A stretch of 64,000 bases of DNA, from contig NZ_CP147518.1 of NCBI RefSeq assembly GCF_037201965.1, positions 185,001 through 249,000 on the forward strand, written 5' to 3'. Shown in pieces: positions 27,131-36,119 of this stretch (the first letter of the stretch is position 1; the number at the start of each line of letters is the position of its first letter). Origin of the DNA: Spirosoma sp. SC4-14 (GTDB lineage: Bacteria; Bacteroidota; Bacteroidia; Cytophagales; Spirosomataceae). The translations under genes were made by a program, and so were the position numbers. A model generated the notes under the pieces. That model worked only from the letters and a program-made list of their open reading frames with translations, had not been told where the DNA came from and did not search any database.

Positions 27131-28156
27131 ATGGGACTTTTCAACTTTTTAACTAGCGACATTGCGATTGACCTGGGCACGGCGAATACCTTGATTATTC
27201 ACAAGGATCGGATTGTGGTGGATGAGCCTTCGATTATTGCAATGGACAAAGCCAGCGGTAAAGTGCTGGCTATTGGCCATAAGGCCATGCAAATGCACGA
27301 AAAGACCAATGAGAATATCAAGACGATTCGCCCGCTGAAAGACGGTGTAATTGCCGATTTTACGGCTGCCGAGCTCATGATTCGGGGTATGATCAAAATG
27401 ATCGATACAGGCAGTAAACTGTTCTCTCCGTCGCACCGGATGGTGATTTGTATTCCGTCGGGAATTACCGAAGTGGAGAAACGGGCCGTTAAAGACTCGG
27501 CCGAACATGCTGGCGCAAAAGAAGTGTATATGGTACACGAACCTATTGCGGCTGCTATCGGAATTGGGATCGACATTACTCAGCCGAACGGTACGATGAT
27601 CGTTGATATTGGAGGAGGTACTACCGAAATTGCGGTTATTGCATTGTCGGGTATTGTCTGCGAACAATCGATTCGTATTGCTGGCGATGTGTTTACCCGC
27701 GACATTGTCGATTACATGCGTCGGGAGCATAATTTGCTGATCGGCGAACGCTCGGCCGAGCAAATCAAAATGGAAGTTGGATCGGCACTCCCCGAACTCG
27801 ATAATCCACCTGCCGACTACGAAATTCGTGGTCGCGATCTGATGACGGGTATTCCTAAAGAAATCAAGGTTACCTATAGTGAAATTGCTTACTCGCTCGA
27901 CAAATCAATCTCGAAAATTGAAGAGGCTACTATGAAAGCCCTCGAAATTTCGCCACCAGAATTGTCGGCCGATATTTACACGAATGGTATTCACCTGACT
28001 GGCGGAGGAGCGTTGTTGCACGGGCTCGATAAGCGTCTGGGCGCAAAAACCAAACTGCCCATCCACGTTGCCGACGATCCGCTCAAGGCTGTTGTGAAAG
28101 GAACCGGCGAAGTGATCAAAAATCTGGATCTGTATAAATCCGTTCTGATTAGCTAA
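27131..28156 (+). CDS. mreB: Rod shape-determining actin homologue MreB
   Basis: This is the cytoskeletal ATPase that organises lateral cell-wall synthesis. The actin-fold phosphate loops are seen as IDLGTANTLIIHKDRIVV at the N-terminus and MIVDIGGGTTEIAVIALSGI near residue 155, followed by HLTGGGALLHGLDKRL in the C-terminal part. A short amphipathic start (MGLFNFLTSD) fits membrane binding. At 341 aa it has family length. mreC and mreD follow on the same strand. Confidence 0.97.
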   Translation: MGLFNFLTSDIAIDLGTANTLIIHKDRIVVDEPSIIAMDKASGKVLAIGHKAMQMHEKTNENIKTIRPLKDGVIADFTAAELMIRGMIKMIDTGSKLFSPSHRMVICIPSGITEVEKRAVKDSAEHAGAKEVYMVHEPIAAAIGIGIDITQPNGTMIVDIGGGTTEIAVIALSGIVCEQSIRIAGDVFTRDIVDYMRREHNLLIGERSAEQIKMEVGSALPELDNPPADYEIRGRDLMTGIPKEIKVTYSEIAYSLDKSISKIEEATMKALEISPPELSADIYTNGIHLTGGGALLHGLDKRLGAKTKLPIHVADDPLKAVVKGTGEVIKNLDLYKSVLIS

Positions 28157-28253
28157 ACTGTAAAGCCGACACTCGGCCGCTGCCGTGGAAACCCACGCAT
28201 TGTAGAAGATACATAAATCGCTACAAAGCGTGGGTTCCATACGTTTTATTTGT

Positions 28254-29090
28254 ATGGGAGAGTTAGTCGAATTTTTTATTCGGAGCCGCAATTTTATATT
28301 GTTTGTGTTGCTGGAAGTACTCTGCTTCTATTTTATTATCAACACAAGCAATTACTGGAGCGTCACTTATTTTAATACGTCGAACCGGTATGCGGCTCAG
28401 GTGTTGGCATGGGCAAATGCCGCTAACGAATATGCCAATCTAAGGCAGGCTAACGCTGATCTGGCAATGGAAAATCAGCAGTTGCGTACAAAGCTTACGA
28501 AAGCATTGCAGAGCCATCCCATTGCTCCTGCCGAATACCAGGCCGATTCGACCTTTGCCGATCGCTTTAAATTTACAGTGGCAAAGGTGGTAAATAACAC
28601 CACGCAATTCGCTAACAACTACATAACCATCGATAAAGGGACCGACGATGGTATGCGGCCCGGTATGGGCGTTATTTCGCCAACGGGTATAGTTGGGAAG
28701 ATAAAAATATGTAACCGTAACTTTTCGGTTATTACATCCATTTTACATTCGGAATATCTGGTTTCGTCTCAGTTGGTAAAAGCAGGGGAAATTGGAACCG
28801 CAAAATGGGATGGTGTTGATCCTCATCTGATTAAACTCAATGATATTTCGCTTACAAAAAAGGTCAGTAAAGGCGACTCCGTTGTTACGTCAGAGCGTAA
28901 TTCTACGTTTCCGCCCGGAATTTTGATAGGCCGCGTTCGCTCAATTGGCGTACAACCAAACAAAGTTTTTTATGACCTAACGCTCGATTTAGCGACCAAT
29001 TTCAGTAGCCTGTCATTTGTTTATGTCGTCGAAAATCGTCTGCAGGCAGAACAGGAGCAATTAGAAAAACAAGTTGAAACCGAAAAATGA
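28254..29090 (+). CDS. mreC: Rod shape-determining protein MreC
   Basis: This bitopic membrane protein links MreB to the periplasmic elongation complex. One membrane helix (FILFVLLEVLCFYFII) is followed by a coiled-coil (ANLRQANADLAMENQQLRTK) and the beta-rich domain with NYITIDKGTDDGMRPGMGVI and GIVGKI. I chose the ATG at 28254 (MGELVEFFIRSRN, 278 aa). An in-frame GTG at 28230 is less likely. It follows mreB by about 100 bp. Confidence 0.92.
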   Translation: MGELVEFFIRSRNFILFVLLEVLCFYFIINTSNYWSVTYFNTSNRYAAQVLAWANAANEYANLRQANADLAMENQQLRTKLTKALQSHPIAPAEYQADSTFADRFKFTVAKVVNNTTQFANNYITIDKGTDDGMRPGMGVISPTGIVGKIKICNRNFSVITSILHSEYLVSSQLVKAGEIGTAKWDGVDPHLIKLNDISLTKKVSKGDSVVTSERNSTFPPGILIGRVRSIGVQPNKVFYDLTLDLATNFSSLSFVYVVENRLQAEQEQLEKQVETEK

Positions 29091-29161
29091 GTTTTTGGCC
29101 TGCCGGAGTCTGCTTTAGCCAGCGACCAAACGGACGACCGAAAACAGAAATCTAGTTTACT

Positions 29162-29668
29162 GTGACCTTACGTGAAATTCTGTCTACTGCATTGATGTTT
29201 TTGCTTTACCTCGTATTGCAAATACTGCTCGTACGGAATTTAGTGCTGTTCGATTACGCTTTCTGCTTTGTTTATATCGCCTGCATTTTGCTATTACCTA
29301 ATGAAACCAGCCTGACCTGGTTACTGCTCATTGCTTTCATAACCGGAATTGTTGTCGATACTTTCTATAATACGCTGGGAATGCATGCTGCAGCCACAGT
29401 GCTAATGGCCTATTTTCGGCCGTTGGTTGTCCGGACGCAGATCGATGTGCCCGGTATGGAATCCCGCCTTGAGTTTTCACTAAAAGAATTGGGTGTTGGT
29501 GTATTCTTTCGATACGTATTCATATTGGCACTAATTCATCATACGGCTTTGTTCTCTATCGAAGCCAGTAGTCTCTCGCTTATTATTCCAACCTTGATTC
29601 GGATCATTGCCAGCACACTATTCACAACCGTTAGCATTGTACTGATTCAGTTCTTTACCCGAAATTAA
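29162..29668 (+). CDS. mreD: Rod shape-determining protein MreD
   Basis: The 168-aa protein is very hydrophobic with about five membrane segments, starting MTLREILSTALMFLLYLVLQ. It contains FITGIVVDTFYNTLGMHAAA, the typical MreD loop. The start is a GTG at 29162; no upstream ATG is available in frame nearby. Position after mreC and length support the assignment. Confidence 0.88.
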   Translation: MTLREILSTALMFLLYLVLQILLVRNLVLFDYAFCFVYIACILLLPNETSLTWLLLIAFITGIVVDTFYNTLGMHAAATVLMAYFRPLVVRTQIDVPGMESRLEFSLKELGVGVFFRYVFILALIHHTALFSIEASSLSLIIPTLIRIIASTLFTTVSIVLIQFFTRN

Positions 29669-29758
29669 ATTGGGCTTATTGGTTACAGTTTATGGTTGCT
29701 CCACCTATTTAGGGCTTTCTCTTGCAAAGTAACCATAAATCATAAACTATTTCCTTAT

Positions 29759-30241
29759 ATGGCCGAAACGCTCATTGTTCCGCAAACGTCGGACCGTCAG
29801 TCCATCTATAATGCATTACTTCCCCAGATTGCCGCTCTGATTGAGGGCGAAACCGATTTGATTGCTAATCTGGCAAACATCACGGCTGCTCTGAAAGAAG
29901 CCTTTGGTTTTTTCTGGGTTGGTTTTTATCTCAAAAAAGACAATCAGCTCGTGCTTGGACCCTTTCAGGGACCAATTGCCTGCACCCGTATTGCGTTCGA
30001 CAAAGGTGTATGCGGAGCAGCCTACACACGTAAGGAAACGATGTTGGTACCTGATGTTGAACAGTTTCCCGGACATATTGCCTGTAGCTCGGCATCGAAA
30101 TCAGAAGTTGTTGTTCCCGTTTTTAATGCAGCAGGCGATGTAATTATGGTGCTGGATGTCGACAGCGACCAGCTCAACGACTTTAGTGAAGTTGACGCGA
30201 AAGGCCTGGAGCAGGTAGCAGCTATGATTACCAGGCTCTAG
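29759..30241 (+). CDS. msrC: Free methionine-(R)-sulfoxide reductase, GAF-domain type
   Basis: This cytosolic enzyme reduces free methionine-R-sulfoxide, not protein-bound residues. It is a single GAF domain of 160 aa. The three cysteines typical of the family are visible in GPIACTRIAF, DKGVCGAAYTRKE and GHIACSSASKSEVVVPV. I chose the ATG at 29759 (MAETLIVPQ); an in-frame codon further upstream would add 21 residues from an intergenic inverted repeat. It follows mreD but is probably a separate function. Confidence 0.9.
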   Translation: MAETLIVPQTSDRQSIYNALLPQIAALIEGETDLIANLANITAALKEAFGFFWVGFYLKKDNQLVLGPFQGPIACTRIAFDKGVCGAAYTRKETMLVPDVEQFPGHIACSSASKSEVVVPVFNAAGDVIMVLDVDSDQLNDFSEVDAKGLEQVAAMITRL

Positions 30242-30376
30242 ACGAAAGGTAATTCCAGATTATATAGAGATAACTGCTCTAAACGACTACAATTAAGATG
30301 CAATTAAATTCCTGAAACGTGTAAAACGTAGATAGGGGGCGTCCGTCTTAGGTATGAATTAAACGAACTTGTAATC

Positions 30377-30835
30377 ATGCTTAAGAAAATTGCCATTTGT
30401 GGGATAATGTTCTCGTTCCTGTCATTGCCCTTATTGGCGCAGCAAACAGCAGTTCCCGATGCACCACCGGCAAATCGGGGTAAGATGGGCCGTGGCAACC
30501 GGTCAGGACAAACTTATCAGATGGCCGATGCCGCAACCCGCGCTCAGCACGAAACCGACCGATTAACCCAACAACTTGGATTAGATCAGGCAACAAGTCA
30601 GAAAGTACACGATGCGGCTCTGGCACACTCCCAGAAAGTTGATGCTATCAACGCTACGTCTGACGATAATCAGACAAAGCAAGCAGCACTGAAGGCCAAT
30701 GCCGATGATTTCAAAACGAAGCTTCAGGGAATTCTGACACCCGATCAATTCGCACAACTGCAATCGATGAAAGGCCGTATGGGGCGCGATAAAGCGGGCA
30801 ATGGTCGGCACAGAGGGGACCGTCCGCAGAATTAA
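30377..30835 (+). CDS. Small secreted protein, Spy/CpxP-like composition
   Basis: A clear signal peptide (MLKKIAICGIMFSFLSLPLLA) is followed by a mature protein rich in Gln, Ala, Asp and Lys. It has a helical central part (LTQQLGLDQATSQKVHDAAL) and an LTPDQFAQLQSMKGRMG segment reminiscent of Spy/CpxP-type periplasmic proteins. The C-terminus is basic and Gly-rich. Length is 152 aa. A role in envelope stress or metal binding is possible but not shown. It is followed by a strong hairpin at 30854-30905. Confidence 0.65.
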   Translation: MLKKIAICGIMFSFLSLPLLAQQTAVPDAPPANRGKMGRGNRSGQTYQMADAATRAQHETDRLTQQLGLDQATSQKVHDAALAHSQKVDAINATSDDNQTKQAALKANADDFKTKLQGILTPDQFAQLQSMKGRMGRDKAGNGRHRGDRPQN

Positions 30836-30853
30836 GCGAAACGGTTTTGTTCA

Positions 30854-30905
30854 GAATAGCGGGGTTTAGAGTATCGATTGGCCGATACTCTAAACCCCGC
30901 TATTC
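30854..30905. repeat. Perfect 23-bp inverted repeat with 6-nt loop
   Basis: GAATAGCGGGGTTTAGAGTA and the next three bases at 30854-30876 are perfectly complementary to 30883-30905, with a loop of six bases. No U run follows, so this is not a classical intrinsic terminator, although it lies 19 bp after a stop codon. It could be a bidirectional barrier, a processing site or an unrelated palindromic repeat. Confidence 0.85.
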
Positions 30906-30964
30906 GTTGCGCACAGTAAAGTTTGTGGGTTTCGTACTTTTTCTGCAAATCGTGCAGAAAAGCT

Positions 30965-32032
30965 ATGTCTTCTTCATTTTCGCGTCGTTCGTTTCTACAG
31001 CAATCTACACTTATAGCAGCAGCAGGCATTGCTGCGCCTACGATTCTGTCAGCAAAAACAGGAGGGTTCAATGCCGAAACGGTCGTGTTGGGGCATAATG
31101 GTTTCCGGTATCGGGTGGTGTCGGGTTGGGGGGTGCTGGATGCGGGTAAAAATCCGGTCAACGATTGCCACGAAATGGTGCTCGACGCCAAAGGTCGGAT
31201 TATTCTATTGACCAACGAAACAAAGAATAACATTCTGGTTTACGATAAATCGGGTAAGTTGCTTGAATCCTGGGGACATGAATACCCCGGTGGGCATGGG
31301 CTCACACTTGGTGGCGAAGGCAATGATCAGTACCTTCTCATTTGCGATACTGACCGGCATCAGGTTATCAAGACCGACCTGAAAGGCCGTGAGCTAATGA
31401 AACTCGACTACCCGAAAGAAACAGGAGCCTATGCTTATCCGTCGCAGTTTAAACCGACCGAAACGGCTATTAATCCTGCCAATGGTGATATTTATGTCGT
31501 CGATGGCTATGGCCTCAACTATGTTACGCAGTATGACAAAACGGGTAAACTTATCCGCTACTGGGGAGGCAAAGGCGACACGAACGACACCTTCGACTGC
31601 TGTCATGGTATAGTCGTTGACCGGCGCACGGCTAATCCGACACTGCTGATTACCGACCGTCGGCACAATGCACTCAAACGCTTCTCGCTCGATGGTAAGT
31701 ATCTGGCAACCATAGCTTTGCCTGGGTCTTATATCTGCCGACCAGTCATTCATGGAGAGAATATCTATGGGGCCGTATTCAGAAGTACATCGGATAGCTA
31801 TCCGGATTCGGGCTATATTACAATTCTGGATAAAAATGATCGGGTTATTTCAACCCCCGGCGGATCGGAACCTGTTTATGAAGGGGCAAAGCTCATGGAG
31901 CAGCGTAAAGACCGCACGGTATCGGCATTTTTGCATCCACACGATGTGCTGATCGATGAAGACGACAGTATCTATGTAGCCCAGTGGAATTCGAAGAAAA
32001 CTTATCCAATTAAGTTGGAGCGTGTGGCCTGA
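30965..32032 (+). CDS. Tat-exported NHL-type beta-propeller protein
   Basis: A twin-arginine signal (FSRRSFLQQSTLIAAAGIA) targets the protein to the Tat pathway. The mature part contains NHL-like repeats, for example HEMVLDAKGRIILLTNETKN, INPANGDIYVVDGYG, HGIVVDRRTANPTLLITDR and HPHDVLIDEDDSIYVAQWN, suggesting a six-bladed propeller. The chosen start is ATG 30965 (MSSSFSRRSF, 355 aa). A cytochrome-domain gene follows after 15 bp, so the two probably form one operon. The substrate is unknown; peptidyl-alpha-hydroxyglycine lyase-like proteins are one distant relation. Confidence 0.78.
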   Translation: MSSSFSRRSFLQQSTLIAAAGIAAPTILSAKTGGFNAETVVLGHNGFRYRVVSGWGVLDAGKNPVNDCHEMVLDAKGRIILLTNETKNNILVYDKSGKLLESWGHEYPGGHGLTLGGEGNDQYLLICDTDRHQVIKTDLKGRELMKLDYPKETGAYAYPSQFKPTETAINPANGDIYVVDGYGLNYVTQYDKTGKLIRYWGGKGDTNDTFDCCHGIVVDRRTANPTLLITDRRHNALKRFSLDGKYLATIALPGSYICRPVIHGENIYGAVFRSTSDSYPDSGYITILDKNDRVISTPGGSEPVYEGAKLMEQRKDRTVSAFLHPHDVLIDEDDSIYVAQWNSKKTYPIKLERVA

Positions 32033-32047
32033 CCACCGTGCTAATCC

Positions 32048-33583
32048 ATGAATAAATTCGTTCTGTTGCAGACTCCTGCGGCCCAACCTTCGGATTGGGT
32101 ATTGTTTTTTGGCCATTTTCATCCGCTTATTGTTCACCTGCCGATTGGTTTTCTGCTGATTGCGGGACTTCTCGAAATAGACCGGCTGACCCGTAGAAAC
32201 TCCGTAAGTCAGCATACCATTACGCTGATTCTGTTCTGGTCGGCGGTGAGTGCTACTATCGCCTGCCTATTTGGTTATATGCTTTCGCTGGCGGGGGGCT
32301 ATGATACCGAAACGCTCAATAGCCATAAGTGGCAGGGAATCGGTGTTGCCATACTGGCATGGATTGCCTGGGCCGTAAAGTCGGAGAATCTGGGGCGATT
32401 TATGCCAGTTGCCCAGCTACTATACCTACCCTCGCTGGGTATTACCTTGCTATTGCTGCTAAGTGCCGGGCATCAGGGTGGTAATCTGACCCATGGGTCA
32501 GACTATCTGACGCAGTACGCACCGGGGCCAATTCGGACGCTGGCAGGCTTACCGCCTAAACAAAAAGAATTCAAGATAGAGCCAATAACAGATGTTAATC
32601 AGGCTATAGTGTATCGGCAAATCATCAACCCAATTCTACAGACCCGCTGTGTGCAATGCCATAATGCCGATAAGTCGAAAGCAGGTCTACGGCTCGATAC
32701 GCCCGACATGATCAAAAAAGGCTCGGAAGATGGACCGGTATTTATTGCAGGTAAAGGTAATAATAGCCAACTCATAAAAGCCTGCCTGCTGCCCGAAGAA
32801 GATGACCATCATATGCCGCCGAAAGGGAAGCCGCAGCTAACCGAAAGCCAGATTACCCTGCTAACCTGGTGGATCGATCAGGGGGCTTCGTTCGATAAAA
32901 AAGTTTCGGACCTGGCCGTTAACGAGGCTGTTCGACCGGCTTTAGCGTCGTTGGAGAGTGGTGGAGCTGGAAGTATTTCACCGGGTAACGTAGCGGCTTC
33001 GACAGGGCCTGCGCCAGCATCGCCCGTGCTGACGATGAACGTGCCCATGGCCGACCCAAAAACGATTGATGAACTAAAGAAAACCGGGTTGCTGGTATTG
33101 CCTCTGTCGAAAGAGCAAAACCAGCTTGAGGTTAGCGCCGTAAATGCCCGTTCGTTCAATGATGCACAGGCTGCGGTATTGCCAAAACTAAGCGAACAGA
33201 TTGTTTGGGCAAAGTTGGGTGATACCGAACTATCGGATGCTGCATTGGTATATATTGCCAAATTAAAGAATCTGCAAAAACTGCATCTGGAGCAAACGAA
33301 GGTGACAGACACTGGTTTGCAACAACTTAAAGGGTTAAGTAATCTGGAATACCTGAATCTATACGGAACAGCCATTACTGATGCAGGATTAGCCGAACTC
33401 CCTAAATTTAAAAATCTCAAAACGGTTTATCTCTGGCAAACCAAAGTGACACCGCAGGGGCTGGCGAATTTGAAAAAGGCAATGCCAAAACTCGACATAG
33501 TAGGCGGTATTGACGAAAAGGCTATTGCCGATTTTGCCAAAGCGTCTTCTGAAACGAAGGCGGAAGAGCCGAAAAAGAATTAG
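32048..33583 (+). CDS. Membrane protein with DUF2231-like, cytochrome c (PSCyt1) and leucine-rich repeat parts
   Basis: About four membrane helices (residues 15-140) carry conserved histidines (HFHPLIVHLPIG, SHKWQG, GHQGGNLTHG), as in DUF2231-type proteins and possibly binding haem. Then comes a Planctomycete-type cytochrome c domain with haem motif CVQCH (residues 201-205), KAGLRLDTPD and a likely Met ligand in HHMPPKGKP (about 256), ending LTWWIDQGA. The C-terminal part (about 350-495) has leucine-rich repeats such as LKNLQKLHLEQTKVTDTGLQ. Domains are recognised by motif. The combined role, perhaps electron transfer coupled to protein contact in the periplasm, is inferred. Confidence 0.82.
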   Translation: MNKFVLLQTPAAQPSDWVLFFGHFHPLIVHLPIGFLLIAGLLEIDRLTRRNSVSQHTITLILFWSAVSATIACLFGYMLSLAGGYDTETLNSHKWQGIGVAILAWIAWAVKSENLGRFMPVAQLLYLPSLGITLLLLLSAGHQGGNLTHGSDYLTQYAPGPIRTLAGLPPKQKEFKIEPITDVNQAIVYRQIINPILQTRCVQCHNADKSKAGLRLDTPDMIKKGSEDGPVFIAGKGNNSQLIKACLLPEEDDHHMPPKGKPQLTESQITLLTWWIDQGASFDKKVSDLAVNEAVRPALASLESGGAGSISPGNVAASTGPAPASPVLTMNVPMADPKTIDELKKTGLLVLPLSKEQNQLEVSAVNARSFNDAQAAVLPKLSEQIVWAKLGDTELSDAALVYIAKLKNLQKLHLEQTKVTDTGLQQLKGLSNLEYLNLYGTAITDAGLAELPKFKNLKTVYLWQTKVTPQGLANLKKAMPKLDIVGGIDEKAIADFAKASSETKAEEPKKN

Positions 33584-33649
33584 AATATAAACGCTTTGCT
33601 AAGCGACGGATGCCTTACCTTCGGGTTAGAAGTTCGTCGCTTTTAGTTT

Positions 33650-34531
33650 ATGCAGAACGTATTTCCGGTGTATTCGATTGGGCATTTCATCAACGAACCC
33701 ACCAGCCGTGCAGACTTTGCCCTAACGTTGTTCGAGACAATGGACGAGCCTAATGTCGAAGATCCGCACAGGCACACCTTTTATGAAATTATTTGGGTCG
33801 ATGCCGGACAGAGTAAACAAGCCATCGACTACACGAATTACCAGTTATGCCCACGGTCGCTTTTTTTTATTTCGCCTGGTCAACTACATTTTTTTGAAGA
33901 ATGGGAGCACCTGAAGGGCGGTAGTATTTTGTTCACCGAAGATTTTTTTCTGCTTAACCATCAAAACAAAGACAAGCTGTTTGAACTGAGCTTCCTGGAT
34001 AATTTTTACGCCAATCCATTGCTCAAACTTACTCTTCAGGACTATCAGGAAATTCGGCATATCATCGAACTGATGGAAAAAGAGCAACAACGAGTCGATT
34101 CTGCGGCTGGCATTATACAGGCCTTATTGCATGTGCTGGTTTCACAGATTCAGCGATGTATCGATCAACAGAATAGCCAGCGGATTTCGCGGAAGTATGT
34201 TATTCTTTACAAGAAATTGAAGCGTTTGCTCGACGAACAGTTTATGGAGCATCGGTCGGTAAGCGATTATGCATCCCAACTGGCCATAACGCAGCATCAT
34301 TTGAATCTGGTTTGTCGGGAGGTTACCGGAAAAACGGCGGGTGAGGTGATTCGGGCCCGAAGCTTGCTGGAAGCGAAACGGTTACTAACCTTTACGGATA
34401 ATTCTGTTTCCGAAGTAGCCGCCCAACTTGGCTTTCTGGATTCGTCATACTTTGCCAGAGTATTTAGGCAGGATGTGGGCATGTCGCCGGTTGCCTTTAA
34501 ACAATCAATGTCCGAAATGTACCGATTATAG
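33650..34531 (+). CDS. AraC-family transcriptional regulator
   Basis: The N-terminal cupin-like domain shows EDPHRHTFYEIIWVDAG and LFFISPGQLHFFEEWEH. The C-terminal AraC-type DNA-binding domain (about residues 190-290) has VSDYASQLAITQHHLNLVCR and VSEVAAQLGFLDSSYFARVF followed by GMSPVAF. At 293 aa it has standard length. It lies upstream of yceI- and SDR-like genes on the same strand and may control them; this is positional inference. Confidence 0.9.
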   Translation: MQNVFPVYSIGHFINEPTSRADFALTLFETMDEPNVEDPHRHTFYEIIWVDAGQSKQAIDYTNYQLCPRSLFFISPGQLHFFEEWEHLKGGSILFTEDFFLLNHQNKDKLFELSFLDNFYANPLLKLTLQDYQEIRHIIELMEKEQQRVDSAAGIIQALLHVLVSQIQRCIDQQNSQRISRKYVILYKKLKRLLDEQFMEHRSVSDYASQLAITQHHLNLVCREVTGKTAGEVIRARSLLEAKRLLTFTDNSVSEVAAQLGFLDSSYFARVFRQDVGMSPVAFKQSMSEMYRL

Positions 34532-34567
34532 TCAGCTTTGTTCTAACTCCACCAGGAGTCGGTAAAC

Positions 34568-34575
34568 TACTTTTG
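34568..34575 (+). promoter_or_regulatory. -7 element of the YceI-family gene
   Basis: TACTTTTG matches TAnnTTTG and lies 26 bases before the chosen start (34602). A -33 element at the usual spacing is not evident. Confidence 0.45.
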
Positions 34576-34601
34576 TGCCGTTAGTTTTAACCGCAAAAAA
34601 G

Positions 34602-35159
34602 ATGATGACGCAAACGTTAACTAATTGGTTATTTGAGCCTTCACACTGTAAGGTCGGCTTCTCGGTTACGCACTTTGGTATTACCGAAACCGAAGGGCAT
34701 TTCACAAGTTACAGAGGAACGGTAGAGACGATGTCCGACGATTTTTCGGATGCCCGGGTTACCCTGACTATTGACGTAAATAGCATTGATACGCTGGATC
34801 AGCAACGGAATAACCACTTGCTTTCGGCCGACTTTTTCCGGGCCAATGAGTATCCTCAGATTACGTTCGTTAGTACGGAAATGCGGCAGATAAGCCCCCA
34901 AACCTATAAACTACTGGGCGATTTAACACTGTTAGGCATCGCAAAACCGGTTGAATTGGATGTTGTGTTTATGGGAGTTGTGCCGAAAGATCCATTTGGC
35001 TACACGAAGGCTGGCTTTAAGGTCAGGGGCGTAATTAATCGGAAAGATTGGGGAATGACCTGGAATACGGCTCTTGATTTTGGCGGCTTGGCGGTTGGTA
35101 ACGACGTAACAATTAGTTGCCAGATTGAATTAATGAAACAACAAGCCGTTCTCTCGTAG
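34602..35159 (+). CDS. YceI-family lipid-binding-like protein
   Basis: YceI proteins are lipocalin-like barrels that bind long-chain isoprenoids or other lipids. The family pattern is visible: WLFEPSHCKVGFSVTHFGIT at the start, VTLTIDVNSIDTLDQQRNNH, LLSADFFRANEYPQITF, KLLGDLTLLGIAKPVELDV and a C-terminal FKVRGVINRKDWGMTWN. There is no signal peptide, so this copy seems cytoplasmic. I chose ATG 34602 (185 aa); the adjacent ATG 34605 is equally possible. Confidence 0.9.
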   Translation: MMTQTLTNWLFEPSHCKVGFSVTHFGITETEGHFTSYRGTVETMSDDFSDARVTLTIDVNSIDTLDQQRNNHLLSADFFRANEYPQITFVSTEMRQISPQTYKLLGDLTLLGIAKPVELDVVFMGVVPKDPFGYTKAGFKVRGVINRKDWGMTWNTALDFGGLAVGNDVTISCQIELMKQQAVLS

Positions 35160-35200
35160 AGATGGTTGTTTCTGCGAAAGAACTTTAAACACCACGGATA

Positions 35201-36040
35201 ATGGTAGATAGTAAAACCAAAATCTGGTTCATAACCGGTATTTCGGGCGGGTTGGGCAATGCACTGGCCAATGCCGCTATGCAGGAAGGTCATTTTGTGA
35301 TTGGCACCTTTCGACATGATCAGCAGGTAGCTGACTTTAATGGTGTAAACACGGGTAAAGGGTTTGCCGTAAAGCTCGATATAACAAACCGTAGCCAGAT
35401 CGAAGACGTTGTGCGTAGGGTTGTCGATCAGTTTGGACGCGTTGATGTGCTGGTCAACAATGCCGGTTTTGGTTTTGCCGGTGCCATTGAAGAAGCTTCG
35501 GAAAATGAAATCCGAGCGGTTTTCGAGGCTAATTTTTTTGGTACCCTTGCGCTTACGCGGGCCTTTTTACCGCTTTTTCGGAAACAACGACACGGCTATA
35601 TCATGCAGATTTCGTCGCAAAGCGGTTTCAAAGCCGTAGCGGGCTTTGGTGTCTATAATGCCAGCAAGTTTGCCCTCGAAGGAGCCAGCGAAGCCCTTGC
35701 GGCCGAAATAGCTCCCTTAGGTATTAAGCTTACGATTATCGAACCCGGACCCTTTCGAACCAATTTTGCAGGCTCGTCTTTCGCTCGGGCAGCCAGCCAA
35801 CTCGATGACTACGATGCTACTGCGGGCGCCTTCCGGAGTAGGATGGAACAAATCGATGGCAGACAGGAAGGTGATCCGGTAAAAGCGGCCGGGGCTATTC
35901 TGCAATTGATTACACTGGAAAGTCCACCGCTACGGCTACCACTGGGCAAAATTGCCGTCAGCACGATTCAGTCGAAACTCGATAGTGTGCAAACCGATCT
36001 GAACAACTGGCGAACTGTAGCCGAAGGGGCTGTTTATTAA
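35201..36040 (+). CDS. Short-chain dehydrogenase/reductase
   Basis: This is a classical SDR of 279 aa. The cofactor motif is FITGISGGLGNALANAA, followed by VDVLVNNAGFG, the catalytic serine in MQISSQSG and the YxxxK pair in VYNASKFALEG. A PGPFRTNF segment follows. It is 41 bp after the YceI gene on the same strand. The substrate cannot be deduced. Confidence 0.9.
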   Translation: MVDSKTKIWFITGISGGLGNALANAAMQEGHFVIGTFRHDQQVADFNGVNTGKGFAVKLDITNRSQIEDVVRRVVDQFGRVDVLVNNAGFGFAGAIEEASENEIRAVFEANFFGTLALTRAFLPLFRKQRHGYIMQISSQSGFKAVAGFGVYNASKFALEGASEALAAEIAPLGIKLTIIEPGPFRTNFAGSSFARAASQLDDYDATAGAFRSRMEQIDGRQEGDPVKAAGAILQLITLESPPLRLPLGKIAVSTIQSKLDSVQTDLNNWRTVAEGAVY

Positions 36041-36044
36041 CGCC

Positions 36045-36115
36045 TGTCATTCGTCAATTAGTCAATGAGCATTAGTTATGTTGACCCCTGATACCCATTG
36101 ACTAATTGACTGACA
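36045..36115. repeat. AT-rich inverted repeat between convergent genes (family 2), probable bidirectional terminator
   Basis: GTCAATTAGTCAATG (36053-36067) is exactly complementary to 36096-36110, and the stem extends imperfectly outward. It lies between two convergent stops (SDR and histidine kinase), the usual place for a shared terminator. Confidence 0.7.
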
Positions 36116-36119
36116 TTTA

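Noticed and set aside
27149..27763. Open frame antisense to mreB
   Set aside because: mreB is unambiguous on the plus strand; the antisense product has no similarity I recognise.
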